This document shows positions 1 through 8,544 of a stretch of 52,423 bases of DNA, in pieces. A program made the translations under genes and the position numbers. The DNA is taken from the NCBI GenBank assembly GCA_964458415.1, contig CAYWIT010000018.1, positions 1 through 52,423 on the forward strand, written 5' to 3'. Under the pieces are notes generated by a model. It was not told the DNA's origin, searched no databases, and saw only the letters and a list, made by a program, of their open reading frames with translations. This stretch comes from CAYWIT01 sp964458415 (lineage in GTDB: Bacteria; Pseudomonadota; Alphaproteobacteria; Micavibrionales; UBA2020). Within the stretch, counting starts at the first letter, position 1, and every line of letters starts with the position of its first letter.

Positions 1-1949
1 CGGCGCTGGTCGTTCATGACGTTGTCGAATTTCAGCAGGCTCTTGCGGATTTCGAAATGCTGCGCTTCCACTTTTTTCTGGGCGCGTTCGATGGCGGTAT
101 TGATCCACGGGTGAATGATCGGCTGTCCGCGCTGCAGGCCCATTTTCTGGAGGAACATATCCATTTTGTCGGAGCCGAAGATGCGCATCAGGTCGTCTTC
201 GAGCGAGATATAGAATTTTGAAGCGCCCGGATCGCCCTGACGTCCGGAGCGTCCCCGCAACTGGTTGTCGATGCGGCGGGATTCATGCCTTTCCGATCCG
301 ATCACGTAAAGGCCACCGGCCTGTTTTACGATTTCATAGGCGGCGGTGACTTCGGCGCGGATTTTTTCGGTCAGGTCGGCGCGGGTTTTATCATCGGCAT
401 CGGCGGGAATCTCCGCCTCGATGCGCATTTCAAAATTGCCGCCCAGCTTGATGTCCGTGCCGCGTCCCGCCATATTGGTGGCGATGGTGACAGCACCGGG
501 CTTGCCGGCCTGCGCGATGATGAAGGCCTCCTGCTCGTGGTAACGGGCATTGAGGACGTGATGCGGGATTTTTTCCTTTTTTAACAGCGCGGCCAGCTTT
601 TCCGATTTCTCGATCGAGGTCGTGCCGACCAGAACCGGCTGCTGCCGCTCGCGGCATTCGCGAATCAGCGCGATGATGGCTTCGTTCTTTTCTTCCGCCG
701 TGCGGTAAATTTCGTCGTGCTCGTCGATGCGGACCTGCGGCATGTTCGTCGGGATTTCGACGACGCGCAGGTTATAGATCATCTCGAATTCGTCTTTTTC
801 CGTCAGGGCCGTTCCGGTCATGCCGGCCAGTTTCGGGTACATGCGGAAATAGTTCTGGAAGGTGATCGACGCCAGAACCTGGTTTTCGTTTTGCACATGC
901 ATGTCTTCTTTGGCTTCAAGCGCCTGATGCAGGCCTTCGGAAAAGCGGCGGCCTTCCATCATGCGGCCGGTAAATTCGTCGATGATGACGACGGCGTTGT
1001 CCTTGACGATATAGTCCACATCGCGGTTAAACAGCTTGTGGGCGCGGAGGGCCTGATTGACATGATGCACAAGTGAAATGTTCTGCGCATCGTAGAGGCC
1101 GCCCGTGGTCAGGATGCCGAGCGTGCGGAGGATTTCCTCGGCATGTTCATTGCCGCGATCCGTCAGAACCACGGTTTTGCTCTTTTCATCCATCTCGTAG
1201 TCTTCGGCGATCAGGTGCGGGATGACACGGTTGATAACGCGATATTGTTCGGAGGAATCCTGAATGGCGCCGGAAATAATCAGCGGGGTGCGGGCTTCGT
1301 CGATCAGAATGGAGTCGACTTCGTCAACAATGGCGTAATGGAACGGGCGCTGCACCATGTCTTCCAGCCGGAATTTCATGTTGTCGCGCAGGTAATCGAA
1401 GCCGAATTCGTTGTTCGTGCCATAGGTGATGTCGGCGGCATAGGCGCGGCGGCGGTCTTCATCGGATATGTTGGAAATGATGAAGCCGACAGTCATGCCG
1501 AGCGCTGCGTAAATCGGAGACATCCATCCGGCGTCGCGCTGGGCCAGATAGTCGTTGACGGTGACGATATGGACGCCTTTGCCTTCCAGCGCGTTAAGAT
1601 AGGCGGCCAGCGTCGAGACCAGCGTTTTTCCTTCGCCCGTGCGCATTTCAGGAATGTAGCCTTCGTGGAGGGCGTTGCCGCCCATCAGTTGGACATCAAA
1701 ATGCCTGAGCCTGAGCGTACGCTTGGAGGCTTCGCGGACAGTGGCGAAGGCTTCGGGTAGGATATCGTCCAGTTTCCGGCCTTCGGACAATTGCTGTTTG
1801 AATTTGGCGGTTTGCAGACGGAGTTCATCATCGGAGAGTTTTTCAATTTCCGCTTCCAGAGCGTTTATTTTCTCTGCGGTCCTGCGATAATTTTTTAGAA
1901 TTCTGTCGTTATGCGAGCCGAAAATTTTGCGTCCCAGTGCCGCGAGCAT
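1..1949 (-). CDS. secA: Preprotein translocase ATPase SecA (5' part; C-terminus lies beyond the window)
   Basis: SecA is the cytoplasmic motor that drives unfolded preproteins through SecYEG. About 649 N-terminal residues are present, of roughly 900 usual for the family; the gene runs off the left edge. Visible motifs are Walker A MRTGEGKT near residue 102, the helicase/DEAD-like DEVDSILIDEAR near residue 209, and the N-terminal MLAALGRKIFGS typical of alphaproteobacterial SecA. The start at 1949 is chosen because AAGGA lies 8 nt upstream; an in-frame ATG at 1958 is possible but would overlap that ribosome-binding site. It is divergent from the parvulin gene, and both serve protein export. 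The zinc-binding tail and most of the C-terminal region cannot be seen. Confidence 0.97.
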   Translation of the reverse strand, partial: MLAALGRKIFGSHNDRILKNYRRTAEKINALEAEIEKLSDDELRLQTAKFKQQLSEGRKLDDILPEAFATVREASKRTLRLRHFDVQLMGGNALHEGYIPEMRTGEGKTLVSTLAAYLNALEGKGVHIVTVNDYLAQRDAGWMSPIYAALGMTVGFIISNISDEDRRRAYAADITYGTNNEFGFDYLRDNMKFRLEDMVQRPFHYAIVDEVDSILIDEARTPLIISGAIQDSSEQYRVINRVIPHLIAEDYEMDEKSKTVVLTDRGNEHAEEILRTLGILTTGGLYDAQNISLVHHVNQALRAHKLFNRDVDYIVKDNAVVIIDEFTGRMMEGRRFSEGLHQALEAKEDMHVQNENQVLASITFQNYFRMYPKLAGMTGTALTEKDEFEMIYNLRVVEIPTNMPQVRIDEHDEIYRTAEEKNEAIIALIRECRERQQPVLVGTTSIEKSEKLAALLKKEKIPHHVLNARYHEQEAFIIAQAGKPGAVTIATNMAGRGTDIKLGGNFEMRIEAEIPADADDKTRADLTEKIRAEVTAAYEIVKQAGGLYVIGSERHESRRIDNQLRGRSGRQGDPGASKFYISLEDDLMRIFGSDKMDMFLQKMGLQRGQPIIHPWINTAIERAQKKVEAQHFEIRKSLLKFDNVMNDQR

Positions 1950-2020
1950 ATTGTCCATCCTTGTTTTTTGTTCCCACTATTATTTAAAGGAGAATAGGGG
2001 TAAGTCAATCAAGGAACCCC

Positions 2021-2049
2021 TTGCTCTCTCGTATAAAAGCGCTTTATAT
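2021..2049 (+). promoter_or_regulatory. Putative sigma-70 promoter for the parvulin gene
   Basis: TTGCTC (2021–2026) and TTATAT (2044–2049) are separated by 17 nt in the secA/parvulin divergent spacer, about 75 nt before the ATG at 2124. Prediction by eye only. Confidence 0.4.
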
Positions 2050-2123
2050 GGCTGTAAAGCGCACTGAGTCTGCATTGTGAGCAGGTAGTGAACTTTTTTG
2101 GAAAATATTTAGGAGAATATGGA

Positions 2124-2975
2124 ATGTCAAAGCGCGTAAAAATGCTGGGGATCGTGGCCGTTCTGTTTACAACAACGATGCTGGCGCAGCCTGTTTTTTC
2201 CGCCACGGCGGCGGATGATACTGTGGTGGCGATTGTCAATGGCGACAAAATTCTTAAAAAGGACATCATGGGGGCGTTGAAAAACCTGCCGATCAAGGAA
2301 GCGGATGCAGAGAAAGTTTTCCCGATGGTGGTGGAGCAGGTGATCGCCGAAAAGCTGATTGATGGCGAAACGGTCAAAGCCAAGATCGAAGAGAGCGCGG
2401 CCTTCAAGGAGCGGCTGGAAACAGTCAAGGCGCAAATGGCAAAACAGATGTATATCGAGCAGATCATCAAGGACAAAGTTTCGGATAAGGCCGTGAAGGC
2501 GGAATACGAGAAATTCAAGGCCGAGAACAAGGGCAAGACGGAAGTCCACGCCCGTCATATTCTGGTTCCAACCGAAGAAGAAGCTGTACAGGTTATCAAG
2601 GATCTGGATGCCGGCAAGAAATTCGAGGATCTGGCGAAACAGAGATCTTCGGGCCCTGCCGCGCAAAATGGCGGAGACCTTGGTTATTTCGTGAAGGAGG
2701 AAATGCTGCCGGAGTTCAGCGAGCAGGCCTTTAAAATCAAGTCCGGTACCTATTCCAAGACGCCGGTCCAGACAAAATTCGGCTGGCATGTGATCAAAGT
2801 CGAGGACAAGCGTGACCGTGCAATTCCCGCCTTTAAAGAAGTTGAAATGGCCATCCGCAACAAGCTGGGACAAGAAGCGGTGGAAAAGCTGCTGCATGAG
2901 TTGAGCGCGAAGGCAGATATTCAGCGCTTTGACATGGAAGGCAAGCCGCGCGGGCAAAAAACTGAAAAGAACTGA
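2124..2975 (+). CDS. Periplasmic parvulin-type peptidyl-prolyl isomerase (SurA/PrsA/PpiC family)
   Basis: This is a foldase of the parvulin class, which catalyses cis–trans isomerisation of prolyl bonds in exported proteins. The 283-residue product starts with a signal peptide (Lys/Arg, hydrophobic LGIVAVLFTTTML, then a VFSA-like cleavage site near residue 27). A SurA_N-like chaperone region follows, then a rotamase domain at about residues 120–220 with HARHIL, GGDLGYF and FGWHVIKV motifs. The ATG at 2124 has AGGAG 8 nt upstream; the in-frame start at 2088 would place residues ahead of the signal peptide and has no ribosome-binding site. The C-terminus is charged and rich in Lys. It is a single gene ending at a strong hairpin, and its neighbour secA fits an export role. 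Confidence 0.92.
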   Translation: MSKRVKMLGIVAVLFTTTMLAQPVFSATAADDTVVAIVNGDKILKKDIMGALKNLPIKEADAEKVFPMVVEQVIAEKLIDGETVKAKIEESAAFKERLETVKAQMAKQMYIEQIIKDKVSDKAVKAEYEKFKAENKGKTEVHARHILVPTEEEAVQVIKDLDAGKKFEDLAKQRSSGPAAQNGGDLGYFVKEEMLPEFSEQAFKIKSGTYSKTPVQTKFGWHVIKVEDKRDRAIPAFKEVEMAIRNKLGQEAVEKLLHELSAKADIQRFDMEGKPRGQKTEKN

Positions 2976-2989
2976 ACGCTTTCAGGAAC

Positions 2990-3022
2990 AAAAAAGGCGG
3001 GTCTTGCGGCCCGCCTTTTTTT
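2990..3022. terminator. Bidirectional rho-independent terminator
   Basis: GGCGGG (2996–3001) pairs with CCCGCC (3010–3015). It is preceded by a run of A and followed by seven T, so it can stop both the parvulin transcript and the converging lipoprotein transcript. Confidence 0.85.
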
Positions 3023-3037
3023 ATGCGTTTTTGAAGG

Positions 3038-3334
3038 TCAGAGTTTCTTTATAAAACAACCTTCGGTGGGGATTCTGACTGTGGGGCCGTTATCAGAGCT
3101 TTTCTTGTAGAGATAATGGACGCCTTCGTCGGTTCTCACCTTATGGACAGTGTCATTGAAAAGAAGTGCTGTGCCATCCTTGCTGTAGCAGGTGACAGCA
3201 TAGTTCGGGGCTTCCTCCTGAACGACGTCATTATTGTTGTTCTTGTTTCTTTTATCGCATTGGCAGCCTGCAAGCCCCAGCAGGACGGCGGAGGCGAAAA
3301 CAGTTGCGAGGGTCTTTGCTGTAAGGGAGTTCAT
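3038..3334 (-). CDS. Small predicted lipoprotein, function unknown
   Basis: The 98-residue product has a type II signal peptide with lipobox LAGC and Cys24 as the lipidation site. An Asn/Lys-rich linker (RNKNNNND) follows, then a compact domain with two further cysteines (one near residue 50, one near the C-terminus) that could form a disulfide. I recognise no family. AAAGG lies upstream of the ATG. The gene stands alone, converging on the parvulin gene across a bidirectional terminator. A perfect 13-nt palindrome lies about 40 nt upstream and may be an operator. Export and lipidation are well supported; the function is unknown. Confidence 0.75.
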   Translation of the reverse strand: MNSLTAKTLATVFASAVLLGLAGCQCDKRNKNNNNDVVQEEAPNYAVTCYSKDGTALLFNDTVHKVRTDEGVHYLYKKSSDNGPTVRIPTEGCFIKKL

Positions 3335-3372
3335 TTGGAAAGCCTTTCGAATCGATCGTTTTTATTATGAAT

Positions 3373-3385
3373 TTACATTATGTAA
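3373..3385. promoter_or_regulatory. Palindrome TTACAT-T-ATGTAA, possible operator
   Basis: This perfect 6-1-6 palindrome lies in the AT-rich stretch upstream of the small lipoprotein gene. Related TTTACA…TGTAAA palindromes occur at 8484–8499 and 33609–33619. The regulator is unknown. Confidence 0.3.
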
Positions 3386-3416
3386 TTTATTGCAAATTGT
3401 CAAGTCCTGTCAAAAG

Positions 3417-3448
3417 AATCAGCCCCTGCGTGTCTGCAGGGGCTGATT
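3417..3448 (-). terminator. Terminator hairpin after the prepilin operon
   Basis: The arms 3417–3429 and 3436–3448 form a perfect 13-bp inverted repeat (core AGCCCCTGC/GCAGGGGCT) with a 6-nt loop. On the minus strand it is followed by TTCTTTT. It lies just downstream of the last prepilin gene. Confidence 0.75.
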
Positions 3449-3471
3449 CCGATGTTAAGTGATCCTTGTCT

Positions 3472-5742
3472 TTATTTGCACTCACAGTGGTAGTAGTCAT
3501 ATCCGCTTGCTGTGGGCGAAGAACAGGAACTGGTGGCATTCACCGGTCCGCAGGCGGTATAGACTTCTTCTCCGATCAGGCCTGTCCCAGATCCTGTTTT
3601 CGCGCCCACAGGTTTCCAACGGAGAGGCGTGCAAGAAGCTGGCGGGCTGCCGGAGAATTTGTTTACCCAACCGTCCCAGTTATTTGTGCTGCAATTGAAG
3701 GTATTGATCTGCTCTATATTTCCTGAGTAGCCTGTCGGACATGCGACAGTCTGGGTATCTATTACTGCCGTACAGTGGCAAGTGTTGTCCGTATTCGTCC
3801 ATGTGGAAGGCCATGTGCCTGTTACGCAATCATAAGTCCTTTCCCTGTTGACGTATTTTCCGGCGCCGACGAATCCTGGAAGGCATGGATATTGACCATT
3901 AGCGGCCCAGACCCCGGTTGCGTCACATCCAGTTATTGCGCATGATTTATTAGTCTCCGTCTGGATTGAGGCGCCGCATGAGCATTGGGGGCTCTGTCCC
4001 GTATATGTCCAGTTTATGAAGGAACCGGCAGTGGTGGAACTGCACTCCCAGTTTTTGGTGTATGTGGGCGTCCCAACCCATCCTGCCACGGTGGGCAGGG
4101 AGGGGGTGTCTGCCCCGGGAGCGGTCGGATTTGTGAGAGAGCCAACAGGCACAGGCAGAGCAGTACAGACGCCGGTTGTAGGAACATTGCAGTTCTTGCA
4201 CTTGCAGTCGCTCGTATCTAGCCCTGAAATTATAGTGGTTTTTGGCCCGCAGGTGGTTTGGGTCGTGTATGTTACGTTTCCATCCCAGCAGCCATTGGTT
4301 AAAGTTGATCCTTTATAAGACTGGCAAGTCTGAGTAATCGGCGTAGGCCCCGAGGGAGTGCAGCCACAGACGCCCCATGCCCATGGCGAGCCGTTAACCC
4401 ATGTCCCGGATGCGCTACATACGAATTTTCTTTGTCTGGAATCATTAGATGGTATGGCGTTGACGGGGGTTATATGTATATCTCCGACAGCCCCAGGGGG
4501 TATGGTATAATCCGTTGTCGGGAGGGTGGAACAGACAGCGACGTTTGTAGCGGAACAGGAAACAGGGGAGGCCCCGCATAGCAGGTTGCCGGAGGCGTCA
4601 ACGCCAAGCAGAACGCCCGAAGAACAGGCGGATTTTGCGGTTGTGCAGCTCACTTTTTTGGAACCGACGCCCCTGACGTAGCCACCTAGGGGGTTTCCGG
4701 CACAATCCATCGCTGGGTCATTCCCAGCGATCAGGTCGGGGGTAAAACAGTCAGCCGGGTTCGCGGCGTCGCACCATTGCCCGATTTTAAGATTGTTATC
4801 CGCGCGTATATGCGTGACAACGTCAAGGGAAGTTGGCGTGGCGGGAACCGTGCCCTCATAAACACTGGTGGGTTTTCCGATAGCCAGCTGCTGGGCAAGT
4901 CCGGCATCGCGGATATTCGTTCCTGCCGCATCTGCCACCGTCCAGAAAGGTGTTTCGACCGCAGAGAAGTATTTCACAAAATCGTCGAAGTGATTCGCCC
5001 CGGATACGCTGCTTGTTTGTGCCGTGCGGTATACGGCCTGCTTGTTCGGGGTGGAGGTATTGCAGTTCTCGGCATCCATGCCGGAACCACACGGAAGAAT
5101 TGAGGCGCCATTGTTGGACCAGGCCCCTTCCTTGTCGGGGCCGTGGCTGAGCACGATAAAGTGGATTGAATCAGGGTCTTTGACAACCGACCGGTTTTGC
5201 TCGTCGATAACAGAAATACCGCCGTGATCTTTGTGATAAGTCGCCGGGTCCGTCAGTATCTGGGTCACGACGTATTCCAGCCGGGTATGATAACCGTCTT
5301 CCGTCACGTATTCCGGTTGATTTAGTACGCGGAACGGGACGGCGCCGCGCAGGACAACTGGTTTTGGCGGGACGAGTATTGGAATCGTTGAATCCCGTTC
5401 TTCCATATAAAGGCCGTTCAAGTAATCTCCCGGGTTCATGGCCAGAATGGCCGGATCGGTAGTGCAAGCGGTGGGCATGCCGTAATTGGGGTCTGTGCGG
5501 GGAAGGTCCAGTCGGGCAGGGCAGGGATATTTACCGTTCTGAATGAAATAGTTGGAAACGGCGCTCATGACGGTGTTGATATTACTGGCCGTATCCACCT
5601 GAGCCTTGTTTTTCAAATAGATATTGTAAGCCGAAGCGGCCGAGGCCATGACGATGCCGACGACAATCATCACGATGCTCATTTCCAGCAAGGTATAGCC
5701 GTTTGTACGTTTTTTGACGGGGCATTTTACAAGGCTTTTCAT
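3472..5742 (-). CDS. Large type IV prepilin-like protein with cysteine-rich C-terminal modules (putative tip adhesin)
   Basis: The 756-residue product has a canonical class III leader: basic residues, Gly15|Tyr16 as the prepilin-peptidase site, Glu20 as Glu+5, and a ~22-residue hydrophobic helix (TLLEMSIVMIVVGIVMASAA). A conserved YPCPA follows at residues 72–76, then an LSHGPDKEGAW…NGA motif and an ENC motif, which the two upstream paralogues share. The last ~350 residues are unique to this copy: several modules of about 60 residues with CxC pairs (CGC, CKC, CSC, CHC, CEC) and Trp, probably disulfide-stabilised. The C-terminus is GYDYYHCECK. By analogy with PilV-like minor pilins it may sit at a pilus tip and bind a surface, but that is inference. 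No pilus assembly genes are in the window. Confidence 0.8.
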   Translation of the reverse strand: MKSLVKCPVKKRTNGYTLLEMSIVMIVVGIVMASAASAYNIYLKNKAQVDTASNINTVMSAVSNYFIQNGKYPCPARLDLPRTDPNYGMPTACTTDPAILAMNPGDYLNGLYMEERDSTIPILVPPKPVVLRGAVPFRVLNQPEYVTEDGYHTRLEYVVTQILTDPATYHKDHGGISVIDEQNRSVVKDPDSIHFIVLSHGPDKEGAWSNNGASILPCGSGMDAENCNTSTPNKQAVYRTAQTSSVSGANHFDDFVKYFSAVETPFWTVADAAGTNIRDAGLAQQLAIGKPTSVYEGTVPATPTSLDVVTHIRADNNLKIGQWCDAANPADCFTPDLIAGNDPAMDCAGNPLGGYVRGVGSKKVSCTTAKSACSSGVLLGVDASGNLLCGASPVSCSATNVAVCSTLPTTDYTIPPGAVGDIHITPVNAIPSNDSRQRKFVCSASGTWVNGSPWAWGVCGCTPSGPTPITQTCQSYKGSTLTNGCWDGNVTYTTQTTCGPKTTIISGLDTSDCKCKNCNVPTTGVCTALPVPVGSLTNPTAPGADTPSLPTVAGWVGTPTYTKNWECSSTTAGSFINWTYTGQSPQCSCGASIQTETNKSCAITGCDATGVWAANGQYPCLPGFVGAGKYVNRERTYDCVTGTWPSTWTNTDNTCHCTAVIDTQTVACPTGYSGNIEQINTFNCSTNNWDGWVNKFSGSPPASCTPLRWKPVGAKTGSGTGLIGEEVYTACGPVNATSSCSSPTASGYDYYHCECK

Positions 5743-5776
5743 GGGGCTCTCCCTGAATGAATATCTTCAATGGCTT

Positions 5777-7003
5777 TTATGGTGGACATATGGCTGCTCC
5801 CGGTATGCGGCATCTGAGATTCCCGCCGGCCTTGATACCGCATGCTACCTCTCCCGTAGGGCAGGTATAGGCGGGTATGCTGCCGGGCTTGACTGATAGG
5901 GCGCAAGCTGCCGCCGCGTTTTTAATTCCCGTCATGGCACCCGTCGCGCAACTGCTTCCTGTATCTCCGAAAAGGTCGTACGGCAGGCAGTTTGCGCCCG
6001 TCAGGCCATCAACGCTTGCGACAGAGCCGCCGCCCCCGTAGTTGCAGAGCTGGGCGGTGATGAGCTCTCCCGCTTTAATGTCGCCCGCGACATGCAGTGG
6101 GTTCGTCGGGGTATAGGTTCCGATGCCGACCCGTCCCAAGGCTCCGTTTTGCAGCGTGGTCGTCGACACTTTCCAGCGGTCGGCATTTGACGTGATTATA
6201 TATTCCGGATGCACGTAGTCGTCATAGTGATCGGCTCCGCTCACGAAAGACCTCTCGCTTCTGTCGTAATAGGTGGCATTCGTGGGTTCGTTGCAGTTCT
6301 CGAAATCGCGTCCGTTTGCAGGAGAAGGAGGGCAGGCGGCATGAAGGTTGCCGTTCAGGGTATAGGCTCCCTTACCGTCCGGCCCGTGAGACAGAAGGAG
6401 GACATGCGCGCTGTTGGGCGTCGTCATTTCCTTCGTGAGGACGGGGGCGCCGTTCTTGTAGATTAAGCCGATGGCACCATAATTCACGTTATAAGTGGCA
6501 GATTTCGTCAGCTTGGCGCTGACGACGTATTTTATTTTTCTGCCCCATCCGTCCAGCGAAGATTGCAAGGGCAGTCCCAGCGTAATATAGGGAACGTATC
6601 CGCTCAGAGCCAGATCGGGAACAAAGTTGCCGTCCGCATCGCGTCCGGGTGATGCACAGTACCCGCTGGGAGTGCAGGAGCCTATCGCGCCTTCTACGGC
6701 ATCGGCCGCACAGGTGGAGATTTCCATGCCGGAATCGGGGTCGTTGGGGGGGTCGCTCGGATCTGCCGGGCAGGGCAGGCGGTTGTTGTTTTTGGCCAGG
6801 AAATTGATCAGAGCCGCATTGATCTCCGCAAGATGCCCTTTTGTCGTCTGAATGGCCTTGCTGTTAGCATAGGTCTGATAGGTTTGCAGCGTAGTGGCAG
6901 CCATGATCCCGACGATTCCCATGAAAATCGCCAGTTCCAGCAGGGAAAACCCGGCCTTGCTTTTTTGTCCTGACGGATCATTGGTAAGTTTCATGGCTGG
7001 CAT
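5777..7003 (-). CDS. Type IV prepilin-like protein (middle gene of operon)
   Basis: The product is 408 residues from ATG 7003, or 405 from ATG 6994. The 7003 start has GGGGA 7 nt upstream; the 6994 start forms an ATGA overlap with the preceding stop, so translation is probably coupled. The leader is SGQKSKAG|FSLLE, with Glu+5 and a hydrophobic helix. Shared paralogue motifs are RLPCPAD, LLSHGPDGKGAYTLNG, FENC and DDYV. Near residue 300 is a VGIGTYTPTNPLHV motif. This resembles the GIGTxxPxxxLxV repeats of tail-fibre and adhesin heads, which bear receptor-binding or autoproteolytic tips. The C-terminal ~90 residues are rich in Cys and Gly. The helix is expected to insert into the inner membrane before pilus or pseudopilus assembly. 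Its ligand is unknown. Confidence 0.8.
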   Translation of the reverse strand: MPAMKLTNDPSGQKSKAGFSLLELAIFMGIVGIMAATTLQTYQTYANSKAIQTTKGHLAEINAALINFLAKNNNRLPCPADPSDPPNDPDSGMEISTCAADAVEGAIGSCTPSGYCASPGRDADGNFVPDLALSGYVPYITLGLPLQSSLDGWGRKIKYVVSAKLTKSATYNVNYGAIGLIYKNGAPVLTKEMTTPNSAHVLLLSHGPDGKGAYTLNGNLHAACPPSPANGRDFENCNEPTNATYYDRSERSFVSGADHYDDYVHPEYIITSNADRWKVSTTTLQNGALGRVGIGTYTPTNPLHVAGDIKAGELITAQLCNYGGGGSVASVDGLTGANCLPYDLFGDTGSSCATGAMTGIKNAAAACALSVKPGSIPAYTCPTGEVACGIKAGGNLRCRIPGAAICPP

Positions 7004-8325
7004 ATAATAATCCCCGTACTGTCTACTCCAAGCATCGCTTTGCCTGGATCGCACTCTTGCGCTACTGGTGAGGGTGCTATCATCACCTCGGTACATTTCA
7101 CAGTGCCATCCGCTATTCTGGTCACAAGCTGGATATTGCCGGGAGTAACCGGAGGAGGACACATTGCCCCAGTCGGATGACCGGAGCCGAACGCGCCATG
7201 ATCAAAGCATTTTAGCCCCGTAGAATCGCAGGTTTTCAGCGCCATTGCGTTTCCCCCCGCCCTGAGTTTGTTGGCGATCTCCAGTCGTTCGCTCGGAAAG
7301 CCTGCGATGCCGATGCCGACGCCGCCAATATTGAGGTTCGCTATGTCCCGGGTTTCTTCGCTGCCGGCTATAGAGTTGTCATACGCAGGAGCCCACAGAC
7401 TGGAAAGTCGCAATACGCTGTAATAGATGATGTCGTCGAAATATCCGGCTCCGGGGATATCCGTGATAATGCCGTTTACAAATACATCGTCGTTGTCGCA
7501 GTTTTCAACATCGGCGGACACCGCGCCGCAGGGGACAGGAATATTGCCGTAGGAATTGTAGGCACCATTTCCATCTGCCCCGTGCGAGACCAGAGTCCAC
7601 ATCGCACTTCCGGCGGGCTCAGTCAGCTGGGCGCCGGATTCCGTCTGGATCGTTATTGCGCCATAGCTGACGTCAAAGCTGAGCGTCGCGTTTGATGTCA
7701 GCCGTTCTGATACGGCGTAGGTTATCCGATTTCCCCAAGCATCAAGCGTATTTGCCATGCTCAGGACGTTTGTTATCTTTCCCGAAGGTTTTATGGGGCT
7801 AGTCATAGGGGTGCCGTTAACTGTGCAATAAGAGGGTGTGATCCCCCCAACAAAATAGATATTGTTGCAGGTGGCAACATCGTCGGTGAGAACGTATTCG
7901 TCGGCGCCATATGGTCTCAGGTCATCCAGACCTATCTTGAGCGTTTTATAGGGGATGGACCCGATCAGGACGTTGTCGGGTATGCTATCGTTATTGGCGT
8001 CACGCCCCGCGACCTTCCAGATTCCGCCACTGTTGAAGCCGACGAGCGTTGAAGCAATGCAATTCTCGACACCAGCATTGGGATTACTCTCCGGCAAGGC
8101 GGGATCGGCGGGGCAGGGATAGCGTTTCTGGGCGTTGTAGAAAGAAAGGATCGCATTATTGAATTTATCCATGGTTTCGTAGGTGCCGGATTTTTTTTGG
8201 CCTTTCAGGTATATTTTATAGAGGTCCATGCCGGCGACCAGCACGAGCCCGGATATGATCATGACGATAGAGAATTCAATCAGGGTGAATCCTTTATGGC
8301 TTTTGATGTGACGCATTTTGTTCAT
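6991..8325 (-). CDS. Type IV prepilin-like protein (first gene of operon)
   Basis: The 444-residue product has leader MNKMRHIKSHKG|FTLIE with Glu17 at +5, and a hydrophobic segment to about residue 33. It then shares RYPCPADP, LVSHGADGNGAYNSYG, VENC and FDDIIYY motifs with its two downstream paralogues. A GVGIGIAGFPSERLEI segment corresponds to the GIGTxxP motif of the middle gene, followed by a Cys-containing tail. GAGGA lies just upstream of the ATG at 8325; a second ATG at 8316 is possible. As first gene it follows a 219-bp AT-rich spacer with a CtrA-like box. All three genes keep the same domain order, so they arose by duplication and then diverged in the C-terminal half. Confidence 0.8.
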   Translation of the reverse strand: MNKMRHIKSHKGFTLIEFSIVMIISGLVLVAGMDLYKIYLKGQKKSGTYETMDKFNNAILSFYNAQKRYPCPADPALPESNPNAGVENCIASTLVGFNSGGIWKVAGRDANNDSIPDNVLIGSIPYKTLKIGLDDLRPYGADEYVLTDDVATCNNIYFVGGITPSYCTVNGTPMTSPIKPSGKITNVLSMANTLDAWGNRITYAVSERLTSNATLSFDVSYGAITIQTESGAQLTEPAGSAMWTLVSHGADGNGAYNSYGNIPVPCGAVSADVENCDNDDVFVNGIITDIPGAGYFDDIIYYSVLRLSSLWAPAYDNSIAGSEETRDIANLNIGGVGIGIAGFPSERLEIANKLRAGGNAMALKTCDSTGLKCFDHGAFGSGHPTGAMCPPPVTPGNIQLVTRIADGTVKCTEVMIAPSPVAQECDPGKAMLGVDSTGIIICQP

Positions 8326-8459
8326 ACATCCTCAACAGGCGGAATCGTGGCTTGAAGCACCATCACTTCTTTCAGCGTAGCATTTAAGGATTAAATAAAT
8401 TCTTAATCAGGCCCTAAAATATGGAAAAAATTTAATAAAATGAAAATAAGGGCAATATA

Positions 8460-8474
8460 TTAACAAAATATTAA
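8460..8474. promoter_or_regulatory. CtrA-like box TTAA-N7-TTAA
   Basis: TTAACAAAATATTAA matches the alphaproteobacterial CtrA consensus TTAA-N7-TTAA exactly. It lies in the spacer between the prepilin operon (start 8325, minus) and the CYTH gene (plus). The spacer is very AT-rich, so a chance match is possible. Confidence 0.4.
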
Positions 8475-8483
8475 AATTAGTCG

Positions 8484-8511
8484 TTTACAGTTCTGTAAAT
8501 TAGCCTATAAT
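8484..8511 (+). promoter_or_regulatory. Promoter with overlapping palindrome for the CYTH gene
   Basis: TTTACA (8484–8489) and TATAAT (8506–8511) are 16 nt apart. The −35 is one arm of the palindrome TTTACAGTTCTGTAAA (8484–8499), so a bound repressor would block it. Confidence 0.5.
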
Positions 8512-8544
8512 CCATAATATTGAAATTTTGCGCTGGGTGCAATA

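Noticed and set aside
7004..7162. Extension of the middle prepilin upstream to 7162
   Set aside because: It would lie inside the first prepilin's coding end and put 50 residues before the prepilin leader; the leader must be near the N-terminus.
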